DNA of 59,203 nucleotides from Nocardioides sp. (GTDB taxonomy: Bacteria > Actinomycetota > Actinomycetes > Propionibacteriales > Nocardioidaceae): assembly GCF_030150155.1 (NCBI RefSeq), contig NZ_JASLGR010000035.1, forward strand, positions 1 to 59,203, read 5' to 3'. Positions 49,695-57,368 of the stretch are shown here, piece by piece. Under the pieces are notes generated by a model. The model was not told the DNA's origin and did no database searches. It saw only the letters and a list, made by a program, of their open reading frames with translations. The translations under genes were made by a program, and so were the position numbers. The first letter of the stretch is position 1. Each line of letters starts with the position of its first letter.

Positions 49695-50855
49695 TCAGGC
49701 AGCCGACGGCGAGCTCGGCGCCGGGGCGTGCGGCACCGGCACGTGGGTCGCGATCACGTCGCGGTAGTGCTCCACCAGCTGAGCGTTGATCACGTCCCAG
49801 GAACGGCCCTCGACCCGCATCCGACCGAAGCGCCCCATCCGCCGCCCCAGCCGCGGGTTGCGGTGCAGACAGCCGACGAACCGCTCCAGGTCCCCGACCG
49901 AGCCGGGCTCATAGAGGTAGCCCGACTTGAGGTCGTCGACCACGTCGATCGGCCCACCCTGGCGGGGCGCCACCACCGGCACGCCGGAGGCCAGCGCCTC
50001 CTGCGCCGACTGGCAGAACGTCTCGTGCCGTCCGGCGTGGACGAAGACGTCGAAGGAGGCGTACGCCGCGGCCAGCTCCTCAGCGTGCAGCACCCCGAGG
50101 AAGCGGGCCTGGGGCATCAGCGCCCGCAGCCGCTCCTCCTCCGGTCCCCCGCCCACCAGCACCACCGCGTAGCGCGGATCGGCTGCGAGTCCGGCGAGCA
50201 GGCCGAGCTCCTTCTCGGGCGCGAGCCGGCCGACGTACCCGACGATGGTCTCGCCGGCGGGCGCCAGCGAGAGCCGCAGCCGATAGTCGCGCCGGTCGGG
50301 GTGGAACAGCTCGGTGTCGACGCCGCGCGGCCATAGTGCGGTGCCGCCGATCTCCAGCTCGGCGAGCTGGGCGAGGCTGGCCGTCGAGGGCACCAGGGTG
50401 CGGTCGACCTTGGTGTGGATCGTGCGGGTCAGCGCGGCGGCGGCCTTCGCCCCGCCCGAGACGCTGAGCAGCGGGTAGCGCTCGGCGAAGCCGACCAGGT
50501 CGGTCTGGTAGATCGCCACGGTCGGGATGTCGAGCTCGGCGGCGACCTTGATCGCCTGGTAGCCCAGTGTCGCGGGGCTGGCCACGTGGATCACGTCGGG
50601 CCCGAACCGCTCGAAGATGGCGCGCAGCCGCCCCCGCGTCTCCAGGCCGAGCCGGAAGTCCTTGTAGAACGGCAGGCTCGCCCCGCGCACCCGGAGCACC
50701 GGGAAGCCGGCGTACTCCGCGGGCCCGGTCGGCGCGATCAGTGCCGCCTCGTGTCCCTCGGCCTCGAGATGCTCCAGCACGCGGCGCACCGAGTTGGTGA
50801 CACCGTTGATCTGCGGCAGGAACGACTCGGTCACGACGAGGACCCTGAGGCTCAT
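49695..50855 (-). CDS. GT4-family glycosyltransferase, mannosyltransferase-like
   Basis: 386 residues, GT-B fold. The N-terminal acceptor domain starts RVLVVTESFLPQINGVTNSVRRVLEHL with the GVTNS signature of the MgtA/PimB-type alpha-mannosyltransferases; the C-terminal domain has VGYVGRLAPEKELGLLAGL, FLGVLHAEELAAAYASFDVFVHAGRHETFCQSAQEALASGVPVVAP with the EX7E-like catalytic region. Relatives make phosphatidylinositol mannosides or other mannosylated glycolipids of the actinobacterial envelope from GDP-mannose. ATG at 50855 has a short CGGAG. It is convergent with the LOG gene with only 19 nt between stops. Confidence 0.88.
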   Translation of the reverse strand: MSLRVLVVTESFLPQINGVTNSVRRVLEHLEAEGHEAALIAPTGPAEYAGFPVLRVRGASLPFYKDFRLGLETRGRLRAIFERFGPDVIHVASPATLGYQAIKVAAELDIPTVAIYQTDLVGFAERYPLLSVSGGAKAAAALTRTIHTKVDRTLVPSTASLAQLAELEIGGTALWPRGVDTELFHPDRRDYRLRLSLAPAGETIVGYVGRLAPEKELGLLAGLAADPRYAVVLVGGGPEEERLRALMPQARFLGVLHAEELAAAYASFDVFVHAGRHETFCQSAQEALASGVPVVAPRQGGPIDVVDDLKSGYLYEPGSVGDLERFVGCLHRNPRLGRRMGRFGRMRVEGRSWDVINAQLVEHYRDVIATHVPVPHAPAPSSPSAA

Positions 50856-50946
50856 GCTCCGACGGTGGGCCCGCCACCTGACCTCAGGGGTGCACCCCGG
50901 TGTCGCTCAGATGAATGTCGTACGACGCCCTCGCACCGATCGATGA

Positions 50947-50977
50947 AGCGTGACAGTCACCAGGTGACGCTCACGCT
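50947..50977. repeat. Inverted repeat upstream of the glycosyltransferase
   Basis: AGCGTGA-ca-GTCACC, centre A, GGTGAC-gc-TCACGCT. It sits between the glycosyltransferase start and the rlmN fragment; either a terminator of the fragment side or an operator. Confidence 0.4.
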
Positions 50978-50993
50978 CCGCAGTTCACCCGCG

Positions 50994-51101
50994 TCACTCC
51001 TTGGCGGCCAGCTGCCCGCACGCCCCGTCGATCTCACGGCCCCGGGTGTCACGCACCGTGGTGGAGACGCCCTTGGCCTCCAGCCGGCGGACGAACTCCC
51101 T
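50994..51101 (-). pseudogene. Detached 3' end of rlmN (35 codons)
   Basis: The minus strand encodes REFVRRLEAKGVSTTVRD and on to GACGQLAAKE-stop, identical in protein to the last 35 residues of intact rlmN (51938-53086). DNA over 50996-51099 differs from 51940-52043 at about five positions, all synonymous, and the stop differs (TGA here, TAG there). Upstream of this stretch homology ends abruptly. It carries the C-terminal catalytic Cys codon but cannot be functional alone. It is best explained as a displaced attachment-site copy. From here to the DUF3800-like start at 51262 no gene is seen. Confidence 0.85.
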
Positions 51102-51261
51102 CTGCGCGCGCCGCGTGGACTCACGTCTCTCCATCCGACAGCGATTGGGAGCGAATCGGCCCGCCTTGCAGCACAGAGTCAGCATGAGTACACATCCAGG
51201 TCATCACAACCGCCCCACACCAACTCTCCCCCAAACCTGGCAGCTGTCGGAGGTCGGTTGC

Positions 51262-51810
51262 ATGATCGGCACCGTGGGCAGCCACTTCTTCATCGATGAG
51301 ACCAAGGCCGAGAGTTACGTGGTCGTCGCCGCGCTCGTCCCCGACGCCTCGCTCAACCCAGCCCGTCGCACCGTCACGCGAATGGTCCTGCCAGGACAAC
51401 GCTCGATCCACATGAAGCACGAGAACGCCCGACGCCGGGAGCAGATCGCCCGCGCTATGTGTGAACTCACCGAACTCGGTGTACAAGCGACGATCTTCGA
51501 CGCAGGCCGCGGACCCGCACCTGAAGTCGTACGCCGCGAGCGGGCCCTTCGTGCGCTCGTCGGGCGCGCATCCGCTGAACCGACGGCAAGCCTCGTACTG
51601 GACCTCGACCAGACCTTGCTCGCCCGAGACGCGCGAATCCTCTCAGAAGCGATCCGGGAGGCCCGATCACCTTCGTTGACCTACAGCCACCAACTGCTCG
51701 CAGCACAGCCCCTGCTGTCGATCCCCGATGTCATCGCGTGGTCTTGGGCCCGGGGCGGCGACTGGCGCCGCCGAGTGGATCCGCTCATCTCGGCGGTGAT
51801 CCAGGTCTAG
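51262..51810 (+). CDS. DUF3800-like hypothetical protein of a small insertion
   Basis: 182 residues. The start GSHFFIDETKAESYVVVAALVP (FIDETK) with later RSIHMKHENARRREQIARAM, LVLDLDQTLLARDARILSEAIRE and IPDVIAWSWARGGDWRRRVDPL resembles DUF3800-type proteins, which have an RNase H-like fold and acidic residues at corresponding places, and are frequent in mobile or defence contexts. ATG at 51262 has GGAGGT 7 nt upstream; in-frame starts at 51185 and before lack one. It is the only gene between the two rlmN 3'-end repeats, and its codon use is less GC3-biased than neighbours. The function is not known. Confidence 0.65.
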   Translation: MIGTVGSHFFIDETKAESYVVVAALVPDASLNPARRTVTRMVLPGQRSIHMKHENARRREQIARAMCELTELGVQATIFDAGRGPAPEVVRRERALRALVGRASAEPTASLVLDLDQTLLARDARILSEAIREARSPSLTYSHQLLAAQPLLSIPDVIAWSWARGGDWRRRVDPLISAVIQV

Positions 51811-51819
51811 GAAGCGCAA

Positions 51820-51883
51820 AGCCCGAGCGCCACGTCCGTCCGGACGGGTCTCGGGCTCACTTCCTGACGCGGACCGCGTCAGG
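51820..51883. terminator. Two hairpins between the insertion gene and rlmN
   Basis: First AGCCCGAG / CTCGGGCT (51820-51857) enclosing a CCGTCCGGACGG palindrome; second CCTGACGCG-GAC-CGCGTCAGG (51863-51883). They probably terminate the DUF3800-like gene, rlmN or both. Confidence 0.55.
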
Positions 51884-51937
51884 CGTCTCTAGTATGGACC
51901 GGACTCCTCGCTGAGCCAAGGGTCCGAGGGAAACGAA

Positions 51938-53086
51938 CTACTCCTTGGCGGCGAGCTGCCCGCACGCCCCGTCGATCTCACGGCCCCGGGTGTCGCGGAC
52001 CGTGGTGGAGACGCCCTTGGCCTCGAGCCGACGGACGAACTCGCGCTCGTCGGCGGGGTCCGAGGCGGTCCACTTCGAACCCTCGATCGGGTTGAGCGGG
52101 ATCAGGTTGACGTGGGCCCAGCCGTGGGCGCGCTCGTTGAGCACGTCGGCGAGCAGGTCGGCGCGGTGGGCCTGGTCGTTGATGCCCCGCATCATGGCGT
52201 ACTCGATCGAGACCCGGCGGCCGGTCTTCTCGAAGTAGTAGTACGCGGCGTCGACGGTCTCGTCCACGCTGAAGCGGGTGTTGATCGGGACCAGCTCGTT
52301 GCGCAGCTCGTCGTCGGGGGCGTGCAGGCTGAGCGCCAGGGTGACCGGGATGCCCTCGTCGGCCAACTGCCGGATCCGCGGCACCAGGCCGACGGTGGAG
52401 ACGGTGACGTGCCGGGCCGACAGACCCAGGCCGTCCGGGGCCGGGTCGGTGAGACGACGTACGGCACCGATCACGGCCTTGTAGTTGGCCAGCGGCTCCC
52501 CCATGCCCATGAAGACCACGTTGGAGAGGCGGCCGACGCCACCGGCGACCTCGCCACGGGCCATCGCCCGGGCACCGACCATCACCTGGTGGACGATCTC
52601 AGCGGTCGACATGTTGCGCTGCAGGCCGCCCTGGCCGGTCGCGCAGAACGGGCAGGCCATCCCGCAGCCGGCCTGGGAGGAGATGCAGATCGTGGCGCGC
52701 TCGGGGTAGCGCATCAGCACCGACTCGACCAGGGAGCCGTCGAAGAGCTTCCACAGCGTCTTGACCGTGGTGCCCTTGTCGGCGGTCTGGGTGCGGATCG
52801 GGTGCACCAGGTCGGGCAGGAAGCCCGCCACGATCTCCTCGCGCTGGGCGGCCGGGAGATCGGTCATCTCCTCGGCGTCGAACGAGAGCCGCTCGAAGTA
52901 GTGCTTGGCGACCTGCTTGGCGCGGAAGCCGGGCAGGCCCAGCTCCTTGGCGGCCTCGGCACGGTCGGCGGGGTCGAGGTCGGCGAGGTGGCGCGGCGGC
53001 TTGCCGCGCCCCTTCGGCGGCGCCATCACCAGCGGCAGGGGCGTCGGGTTCACCTCGGCCGGGGGGATCTGGCGACTCTCGGACAT
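51938..53086 (-). CDS. rlmN: 23S rRNA (adenine2503-C2) / tRNA A37 methyltransferase RlmN
   Basis: 382 residues, radical SAM methyltransferase. The cluster motif CGMACPFC (C141, C145, C148) follows SSQAG; SAM-binding NVVFMGMGEPLANY, TVSTVGLVPRIRQLA and HVNLIPLNPIEGSKW are conserved, and the C-terminal acceptor Cys is C375 (DGACGQLA). ATG at 53086 (MSESRQIPP) fits a GAGAAT-N6 leaderless promoter; a further upstream ATG at 53113 would include it. The last 35 codons are duplicated at 50994-51101, so the present 3' end may derive from the inserted element. Confidence 0.95.
   Translation of the reverse strand: MSESRQIPPAEVNPTPLPLVMAPPKGRGKPPRHLADLDPADRAEAAKELGLPGFRAKQVAKHYFERLSFDAEEMTDLPAAQREEIVAGFLPDLVHPIRTQTADKGTTVKTLWKLFDGSLVESVLMRYPERATICISSQAGCGMACPFCATGQGGLQRNMSTAEIVHQVMVGARAMARGEVAGGVGRLSNVVFMGMGEPLANYKAVIGAVRRLTDPAPDGLGLSARHVTVSTVGLVPRIRQLADEGIPVTLALSLHAPDDELRNELVPINTRFSVDETVDAAYYYFEKTGRRVSIEYAMMRGINDQAHRADLLADVLNERAHGWAHVNLIPLNPIEGSKWTASDPADEREFVRRLEAKGVSTTVRDTRGREIDGACGQLAAKE
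51940..52043. repeat. attachment-site-like direct repeat, copy within rlmN
   Basis: 104 bp, about 95% identical and in the same orientation as 50996-51099. The two copies bound an ~840-bp segment with one gene. Confidence 0.75.
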
Positions 53087-53092
53087 GGCCCC

Positions 53093-53098
53093 ATTCTC
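53093..53098 (-). promoter_or_regulatory. Leaderless -10 box of rlmN
   Basis: GAGAAT on the minus strand ends 6 nt before ATG at 53086. Confidence 0.35.
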
Positions 53099-53129
53099 CC
53101 ATCGCACGCACACTCCGCCGAAATGCCAA

Positions 53130-53154
53130 CGGCCCCGGGGATCGCCCGGGGCCG
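53130..53154 (-). terminator. Hairpin terminator after the phosphoesterase
   Basis: CGGCCCCGGG / CCCGGGGCCG with a 5-nt loop; on the minus strand the sequence after it is TTGGCATTT. It separates the phosphoesterase from rlmN. Confidence 0.7.
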
Positions 53155-53211
53155 CTGGTGGTCTACGCGCTCGTCATAGAAGGCGCAGGCCGGGTGACAC
53201 GGAGAGTCACG

Positions 53212-54963
53212 TCACTTGAGGCTGGCCTGGACCGCCTTGTAGGCAGCGAGCTGAGCCTTGAGCGTCTTCTTCTTGGTGCCCTTGGCCTTCTTGATCTGCT
53301 TGGTGAGCTGAGCGATCTTGGTGGCGACCTGGTTCTTGAGCTTCGCCGGCACAACCTCCTTGGTGACGGTCTTGGTCTCGGTCTTGGTGACCGTGGTGAC
53401 CTCGCCCTTCGGGTCCTTGATCTTGGTGACGTCGGACTGGTCACGGAAGATGTCGACCTGGTCCTGGACCGACCCGATGGGCGCGGCGACGCCGGCCAGG
53501 TTCGGGCCGAAGCCGGTCACGTTGCCCTTGCGCAGCGCCGGGTTCGGGCTGGTGTCGTCACCGGAGCGGATGTTCTTGACCTGGAGGCCCTTGTCGTTGA
53601 CCGTGACCTGGATGTACGTCGGGACGTGCTCCTGGTTCTCCACCGAGTTGGCCCAGTGCCGGGTGTGGCCGGCGGTCTCAGGGCCACCGGTCAGGGTGTC
53701 GGGGCCATAGCCGGCCTTCGTGGCATCGGGCTCGGTGAGGTCGTAGTACTTCGACCCCGACGCCGAGTTCGCCGTCACGTAGATGACGCCGCCGGGACCC
53801 TCGACCACGGTCGAGGCGCCGGGCTGCTCGGCAGCATTGGCCTTGACCGCGTCCTGCCCGGCCGCGGTGCCCTTCAGGGCGTAGGACCGCGAGTAGGAGT
53901 GGTCGTGACCCTGGAGGACCAGATCGACACCGAGGTCGGAGAACGCCTTGGTGAAGTCCAGACGACGCTGCTGGTTGTCGGTGTCGTTGGCGTGATCGGC
54001 CGGCGAGTAGATCGAGTGGTGGTAGACCAGCACGACATGCTGGGCCTTGCCCTTGTGGTTCTTGATCGTGTTGCGGACGAAGGCCAGGTGGGCGTCGTCG
54101 GAGCCGTTCGCGGTGGAGTACGCGTTCGAGTTCAGGTCGATGAACAGCACACCCTTGTAGGTGTAGTAGTAGTCGCCGCCCGAGGTCGTGGTCGTCGACG
54201 CCGGCGTCTTGTAGAGCGAGCCGTTGCGGTCGACAGTGGTCGGCAGCGCGAAGTGCTGCTCGTAGCCGTAGCCACCAACATCGTGGTTACCGATCGTGGC
54301 GGCCCACGGGATCGAGGTGAGCTCCGAGGGGCGCAGGAAGTTGTCCCACTCGACCTCGCGGTTGGCGTTGTTGATCTGGTCGCCACCGGAGACGTAGAGC
54401 TCGGCCTTGGGGCTGTGGATCCGGGACTGCGCCAGCGTGTACTGCCAGCCGTCACCGTCAGCGACGGCGTCAGCGTCCGCGGTCCCGGACGAGCCGATCT
54501 GCGGGTCGCCGAAGAAGAGGAACTGGAAGTCGCCGTTGCCGAACTCGCCGGTGGAGAACTCGTAGGTCTTCGACACGTTGCTCGTGCCGTCCTCGACGAT
54601 GCGGTAGTAGTACTGCGTCTTCGCCTTGAGGTCGCTCAGCAGCACCTTGCCGTTGGCAGCAGCAACGGCCAGACCCTCGGTGGTGACGTTCGCCTTGAGG
54701 GTGGCTCGCACAACGGTCTTGTCCGAGAAGTCGGCCTTCGTCGCGAGCTCGACGTTCTCGCCCCCGGTCGGGTTGGTGCTGGAGTACCACGCGAGCGTGC
54801 GCGAGGACTCGGTCACGCCGACGCCGAGCACGACGCCGGTGAACTTGGCCGCGTCGGCACCGTTGGCCGTCATGCTGAGACCGGTGCCGGCGACGGCTGC
54901 TGCCGCGAGCGACGCGGTCACGATGCCCGCGCCGATGCGGCGGCGGGTCAGGTCGAACTTCAT
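53212..54963 (-). CDS. Secreted purple-acid-phosphatase-like metallophosphoesterase
   Basis: 583 residues. A signal peptide with an Arg-rich start (LTRRRIGAGIVTASLAAAAVAGTG; Tat possible) precedes a fibronectin-like N-terminal domain (about 40-140) and a calcineurin-type domain. Metal motifs: FLFFGDPQIG (D153), YVSGGDQIN (193-195), TIGNHDVGGYGYE (225-228), VLVYHHSIYS and LQGHDHSYSRSY, the purple-acid-phosphatase set. The C-terminal ~80 residues are Lys/Thr-rich with coiled-coil character (TKTETKTVTKEVVPAKLKN, QIKKAKGTKKKTLKAQ) and may bind cell-wall polyanions or DNA. ATG at 54963 has AGGGAG. Likely role: phosphate scavenging from phosphomonoesters outside the cell. Confidence 0.9.
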   Translation of the reverse strand: MKFDLTRRRIGAGIVTASLAAAAVAGTGLSMTANGADAAKFTGVVLGVGVTESSRTLAWYSSTNPTGGENVELATKADFSDKTVVRATLKANVTTEGLAVAAANGKVLLSDLKAKTQYYYRIVEDGTSNVSKTYEFSTGEFGNGDFQFLFFGDPQIGSSGTADADAVADGDGWQYTLAQSRIHSPKAELYVSGGDQINNANREVEWDNFLRPSELTSIPWAATIGNHDVGGYGYEQHFALPTTVDRNGSLYKTPASTTTTSGGDYYYTYKGVLFIDLNSNAYSTANGSDDAHLAFVRNTIKNHKGKAQHVVLVYHHSIYSPADHANDTDNQQRRLDFTKAFSDLGVDLVLQGHDHSYSRSYALKGTAAGQDAVKANAAEQPGASTVVEGPGGVIYVTANSASGSKYYDLTEPDATKAGYGPDTLTGGPETAGHTRHWANSVENQEHVPTYIQVTVNDKGLQVKNIRSGDDTSPNPALRKGNVTGFGPNLAGVAAPIGSVQDQVDIFRDQSDVTKIKDPKGEVTTVTKTETKTVTKEVVPAKLKNQVATKIAQLTKQIKKAKGTKKKTLKAQLAAYKAVQASLK

Positions 54964-54992
54964 TCAGGAGCTCCCTTTGCCTAAGACGGGTC

Positions 54993-55014
54993 TGAGAGTG
55001 GGCTGACACTCTCA
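54993..55014. promoter_or_regulatory. Inverted repeat in the phosphoesterase upstream region
   Basis: TGAGAGTG-ggctga-CACTCTCA, a perfect 8-bp stem 30 nt upstream of the phosphoesterase start. It is a leader hairpin or an operator. A GTTCACC motif on the minus strand (55047-55041), the unit of actinobacterial PhoP boxes, lies just upstream. Confidence 0.4.
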
Positions 55015-55151
55015 TGAACAGGAGCACCGTTTCGGTCGGAGGTGAACAGTCAGCGACGGCCGTCCGACCGCCGGCTGCACACTCGGCGAGGCATCGCGGC
55101 AACTGCCGTTCTGGCTTGGAAACGGCGCCACGTGCCGGATAGGAAAGGGGC

Positions 55152-55868
55152 GTGAATCGATCACCCCGTGTCTGCCGCACCGTCGCGCTCCTGTTCACCT
55201 CTGCCGCGACAGCCCTGGTCGCGGGGTGTGGGCTGAGCACCGCCGACGGCAGTGCCTCGACCGGATCACCCACGGCCGCCGCGACACTCACGCAGATCAC
55301 GCCCAGCCCCGGAACCGGTTCGCTCGGCCCCGGTTTCGCGACCGACTCCGCCCTGCCCCCGCCCGGCGGAACGATGACGCCGAGTCCCGCCTCCTGGTCC
55401 GGGGTGACGGTGCCGGAGGGCTACACCGCTGTGCTGGTCTCGACCGACGACAACGCCTCGGCCCGTGTCCTGACCGCCGCCGTGAAGACCTGGGCAGCGG
55501 CCCACGACGTCACCCTCTCGCTGGTTCCCGCGCACGACCCGGCGACATATGTGGCATCGATCCAGAAGGCGATCGATCTCAAGAAGAACCTCGTGATCAG
55601 CGCAGGTGACCCGCTGGCCGACCCGATGGCGTTGGTCACGGCAAGCTGGCTCGACCAGAAGTTCCTCGTCCTCGGCGCCGAGCTCGCCGAGCCGACCGCC
55701 AACGTCACCGCAGCGATCTGGGCCGGAGTGAACAACCGCGGAGGCGGTGCGACCCACGCTGCGTCCGATCCCAGCACCTTCACCGCCGACCGCGCCGGAC
55801 GGGCGATGGACGCCGGAGTGGCTGCGGTGCTGCGGGGCTACTCGGGGTTCGTGGTCAAGGTCGACTGA
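55152..55868 (+). CDS. Putative lipoprotein, periplasmic-binding-protein-like
   Basis: 238 residues. The signal peptide ends in lipobox TALVAGCGLS (Cys near 26), followed by a Pro/Ser/Thr/Gly linker (about 30-80). The remaining ~150 residues have alpha/beta character (YTAVLVSTDDNASARVLTAAVKTWAAAHDVTLSLVPAHDPATYVASIQKAIDLKKNLVISAGDPLADPMALVTASWLDQKFLVLGAE, shown here only as description of one Rossmann-like lobe). This resembles a single lobe of type I binding proteins such as BMP/sugar-binding families; a second lobe is missing. GTG at 55152 has GGAAAGGGG upstream. The ligand is unknown. Confidence 0.7.
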   Translation: MNRSPRVCRTVALLFTSAATALVAGCGLSTADGSASTGSPTAAATLTQITPSPGTGSLGPGFATDSALPPPGGTMTPSPASWSGVTVPEGYTAVLVSTDDNASARVLTAAVKTWAAAHDVTLSLVPAHDPATYVASIQKAIDLKKNLVISAGDPLADPMALVTASWLDQKFLVLGAELAEPTANVTAAIWAGVNNRGGGATHAASDPSTFTADRAGRAMDAGVAAVLRGYSGFVVKVD

Positions 55869-55871
55869 GTT

Positions 55872-55896
55872 CCGGGCCGCGCCTGCTCAGGCCCGG
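55872..55896. terminator. Hairpin between convergent genes
   Basis: CCGGGCC, 11-nt loop, GGCCCGG, right after the lipoprotein stop and 23 nt before the HupE-like stop. Confidence 0.55.
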
Positions 55897-55918
55897 TCCG
55901 GCTCGGCCCTCCCCCGGC

Positions 55919-57163
55919 TCAGCCCGGCAGCAGGGTGAAGCCGAAGACCCGCTGCACGAACCACACCAGCCCCGCCACCGCCACCACGACACCGATCGCC
56001 GAGGTCAGCCAGAGCGCGACCCGCGGGCTGCGCCGGCGCAGCAGCACCAGGATCGGGAAGATCAGGGCGATCAGGCAGAGCTGGACGGTCTCGATGCCGA
56101 TGTTGAAGACCAGCAGCGACCACAGCAGCGGCCAGGACCAGGCGTGGTCGATGCCGAGCGCCCCGGCGAACCCCATCCCGTGCACCAGGCCGAAGCAGAA
56201 CACGATCCCGAGCCGTGACCAGCCCGCACGGTCGAGGGCGACGTGGCTGGTGCTGGTGGTGTCGAGGTCGGTGACGTGCTCGCCGCGGCGAGCCACCCGC
56301 CACAGGTACCAGGCGGCGGTGGCCGCGATCGAGAGCGCGATCAGCGGCTCGACGATGCTCGACCTGACGTGCACGACGCCGAACGCGGCCAGCACCAGGG
56401 TGAGCGAGTGCGCCAACGTGAACGTCGTCGCGGCCAGCACGACCTCACGCAGCCGGCGCGAGCCGATGATCAGCGCGGTGAGGAAGAGCAGGTGGTCGGC
56501 ACCGTGCAGCAGGTGCTCGATGCCGAGGCGGTAGAACTCCCAGAACCGTTGGCCCCAGGACTGCTTGGTCGAGAACGAGCTGTGCGAGCCGTCTAGCGCC
56601 GCGCTGCCGGTGGTGCCGTCGAGGTCGTAGGTCACGATCGTCTTGGCCCCCGTGACGTAGCCCTCGTCGTCGCCGAAGACCTTGCTGGTCACGATGTGCC
56701 CCTGGTGCAGTACGTCGGCATCGGCATCGTGCGGGCAGGTGTAGTCCAGCCGCACCGAGGCGTAGGGCACCGACTGCTCCTTGTTCATCGCGACGGAGAA
56801 GCCACCGAGCGGGCCGAGGGTGCAGGCGGTGCCGCCGTACGCCACCGTCAGGCGGCTCTGGAGGTAGCTGCGCAGCGAGGAGGCGTGGGCCGTGAGCGCG
56901 CTCGTCATGGTCGGGAAGTCGGCGTCCTCCCAGGCCGGCTGGCCCTGGCGGTAGAACGCATCGTCCTTCTCGGTGTCGGCCACCGTGACCAGCATCAGGT
57001 CGTACTCCAGGGCCACCTCGAGCTGGACGTGGTCGGCCGCCGGCGACGTCGCCTGGACGTAGATCGCGGTAGTGAACCCGTGCGCCTGCGCGGGGCCACC
57101 CAGCGCGAGGATCGAGATCAGGATGAGAGCGAGGGTGCCGAGGACGGCAGACAGGCGAGACAT
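55919..57163 (-). CDS. HupE/UreJ-like membrane protein
   Basis: 414 residues. A signal peptide (SAVLGTLALILISILALGGPAQAHG) is followed by an extracellular domain to about 195, then six or seven helices. The membrane part has FYRLGIEHLLHGADHLLFLTALIIGSRRL, TTFTLAHSLTLVLAAFGVV and VFCFGLVHGMGFAGALG, the His-rich motifs (HLLHGADH, AHS, GLVHGMGFA) of the HupE/UreJ_2 family. Relatives are linked to Ni/Co transport; here there is no hydrogenase or urease in view, and the AHG at the mature N-terminus plus extracellular domain recall copper-associated members. The metal is therefore open. It is divergent from the BCCT gene. Confidence 0.85.
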   Translation of the reverse strand: MSRLSAVLGTLALILISILALGGPAQAHGFTTAIYVQATSPAADHVQLEVALEYDLMLVTVADTEKDDAFYRQGQPAWEDADFPTMTSALTAHASSLRSYLQSRLTVAYGGTACTLGPLGGFSVAMNKEQSVPYASVRLDYTCPHDADADVLHQGHIVTSKVFGDDEGYVTGAKTIVTYDLDGTTGSAALDGSHSSFSTKQSWGQRFWEFYRLGIEHLLHGADHLLFLTALIIGSRRLREVVLAATTFTLAHSLTLVLAAFGVVHVRSSIVEPLIALSIAATAAWYLWRVARRGEHVTDLDTTSTSHVALDRAGWSRLGIVFCFGLVHGMGFAGALGIDHAWSWPLLWSLLVFNIGIETVQLCLIALIFPILVLLRRRSPRVALWLTSAIGVVVAVAGLVWFVQRVFGFTLLPG

Positions 57164-57293
57164 AGCGTCGCGACTCTTCTGGACCCGGTCTGCGGCCAGG
57201 TGAACGACGTACGCCGTTCAGGCGAACATCGACCGGTCGTTGGGGGTCGCCTCGGGACGCGTCCGGGCGCGTGACCTGGCTCCGGCATTGCTT

Positions 57294-57334
57294 TGTCGGC
57301 ACGCATTTGGCACGTTCAGGTGCCGACACACAAT
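57294..57334 (+). promoter_or_regulatory. BCCT promoter embedded in an inverted repeat
   Basis: TGTCGGCAC (57294-57302) and GTGCCGACA (57320-57328) are perfect complements. TTTGGC (57306-57311) lies in the spacer and CACAAT (57329-57334) follows the right arm, 17 nt apart, a plausible -35/-10 pair. A repressor on the repeat would block the promoter. A second dyad, TGAACG-N8-CGTTCA, is at 57201-57220. Confidence 0.5.
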
Positions 57335-57368
57335 CTCTTCGGGAGGAGTGGCGCTCGGGCGCCGCACC

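Noticed and set aside
55041..55047. A full PhoP (PHO) box upstream of the phosphatase
   Set aside because: Only one GTTCACC is present; the next GTTC is 28 nt away, off the 11-nt period, so a complete box was not called.
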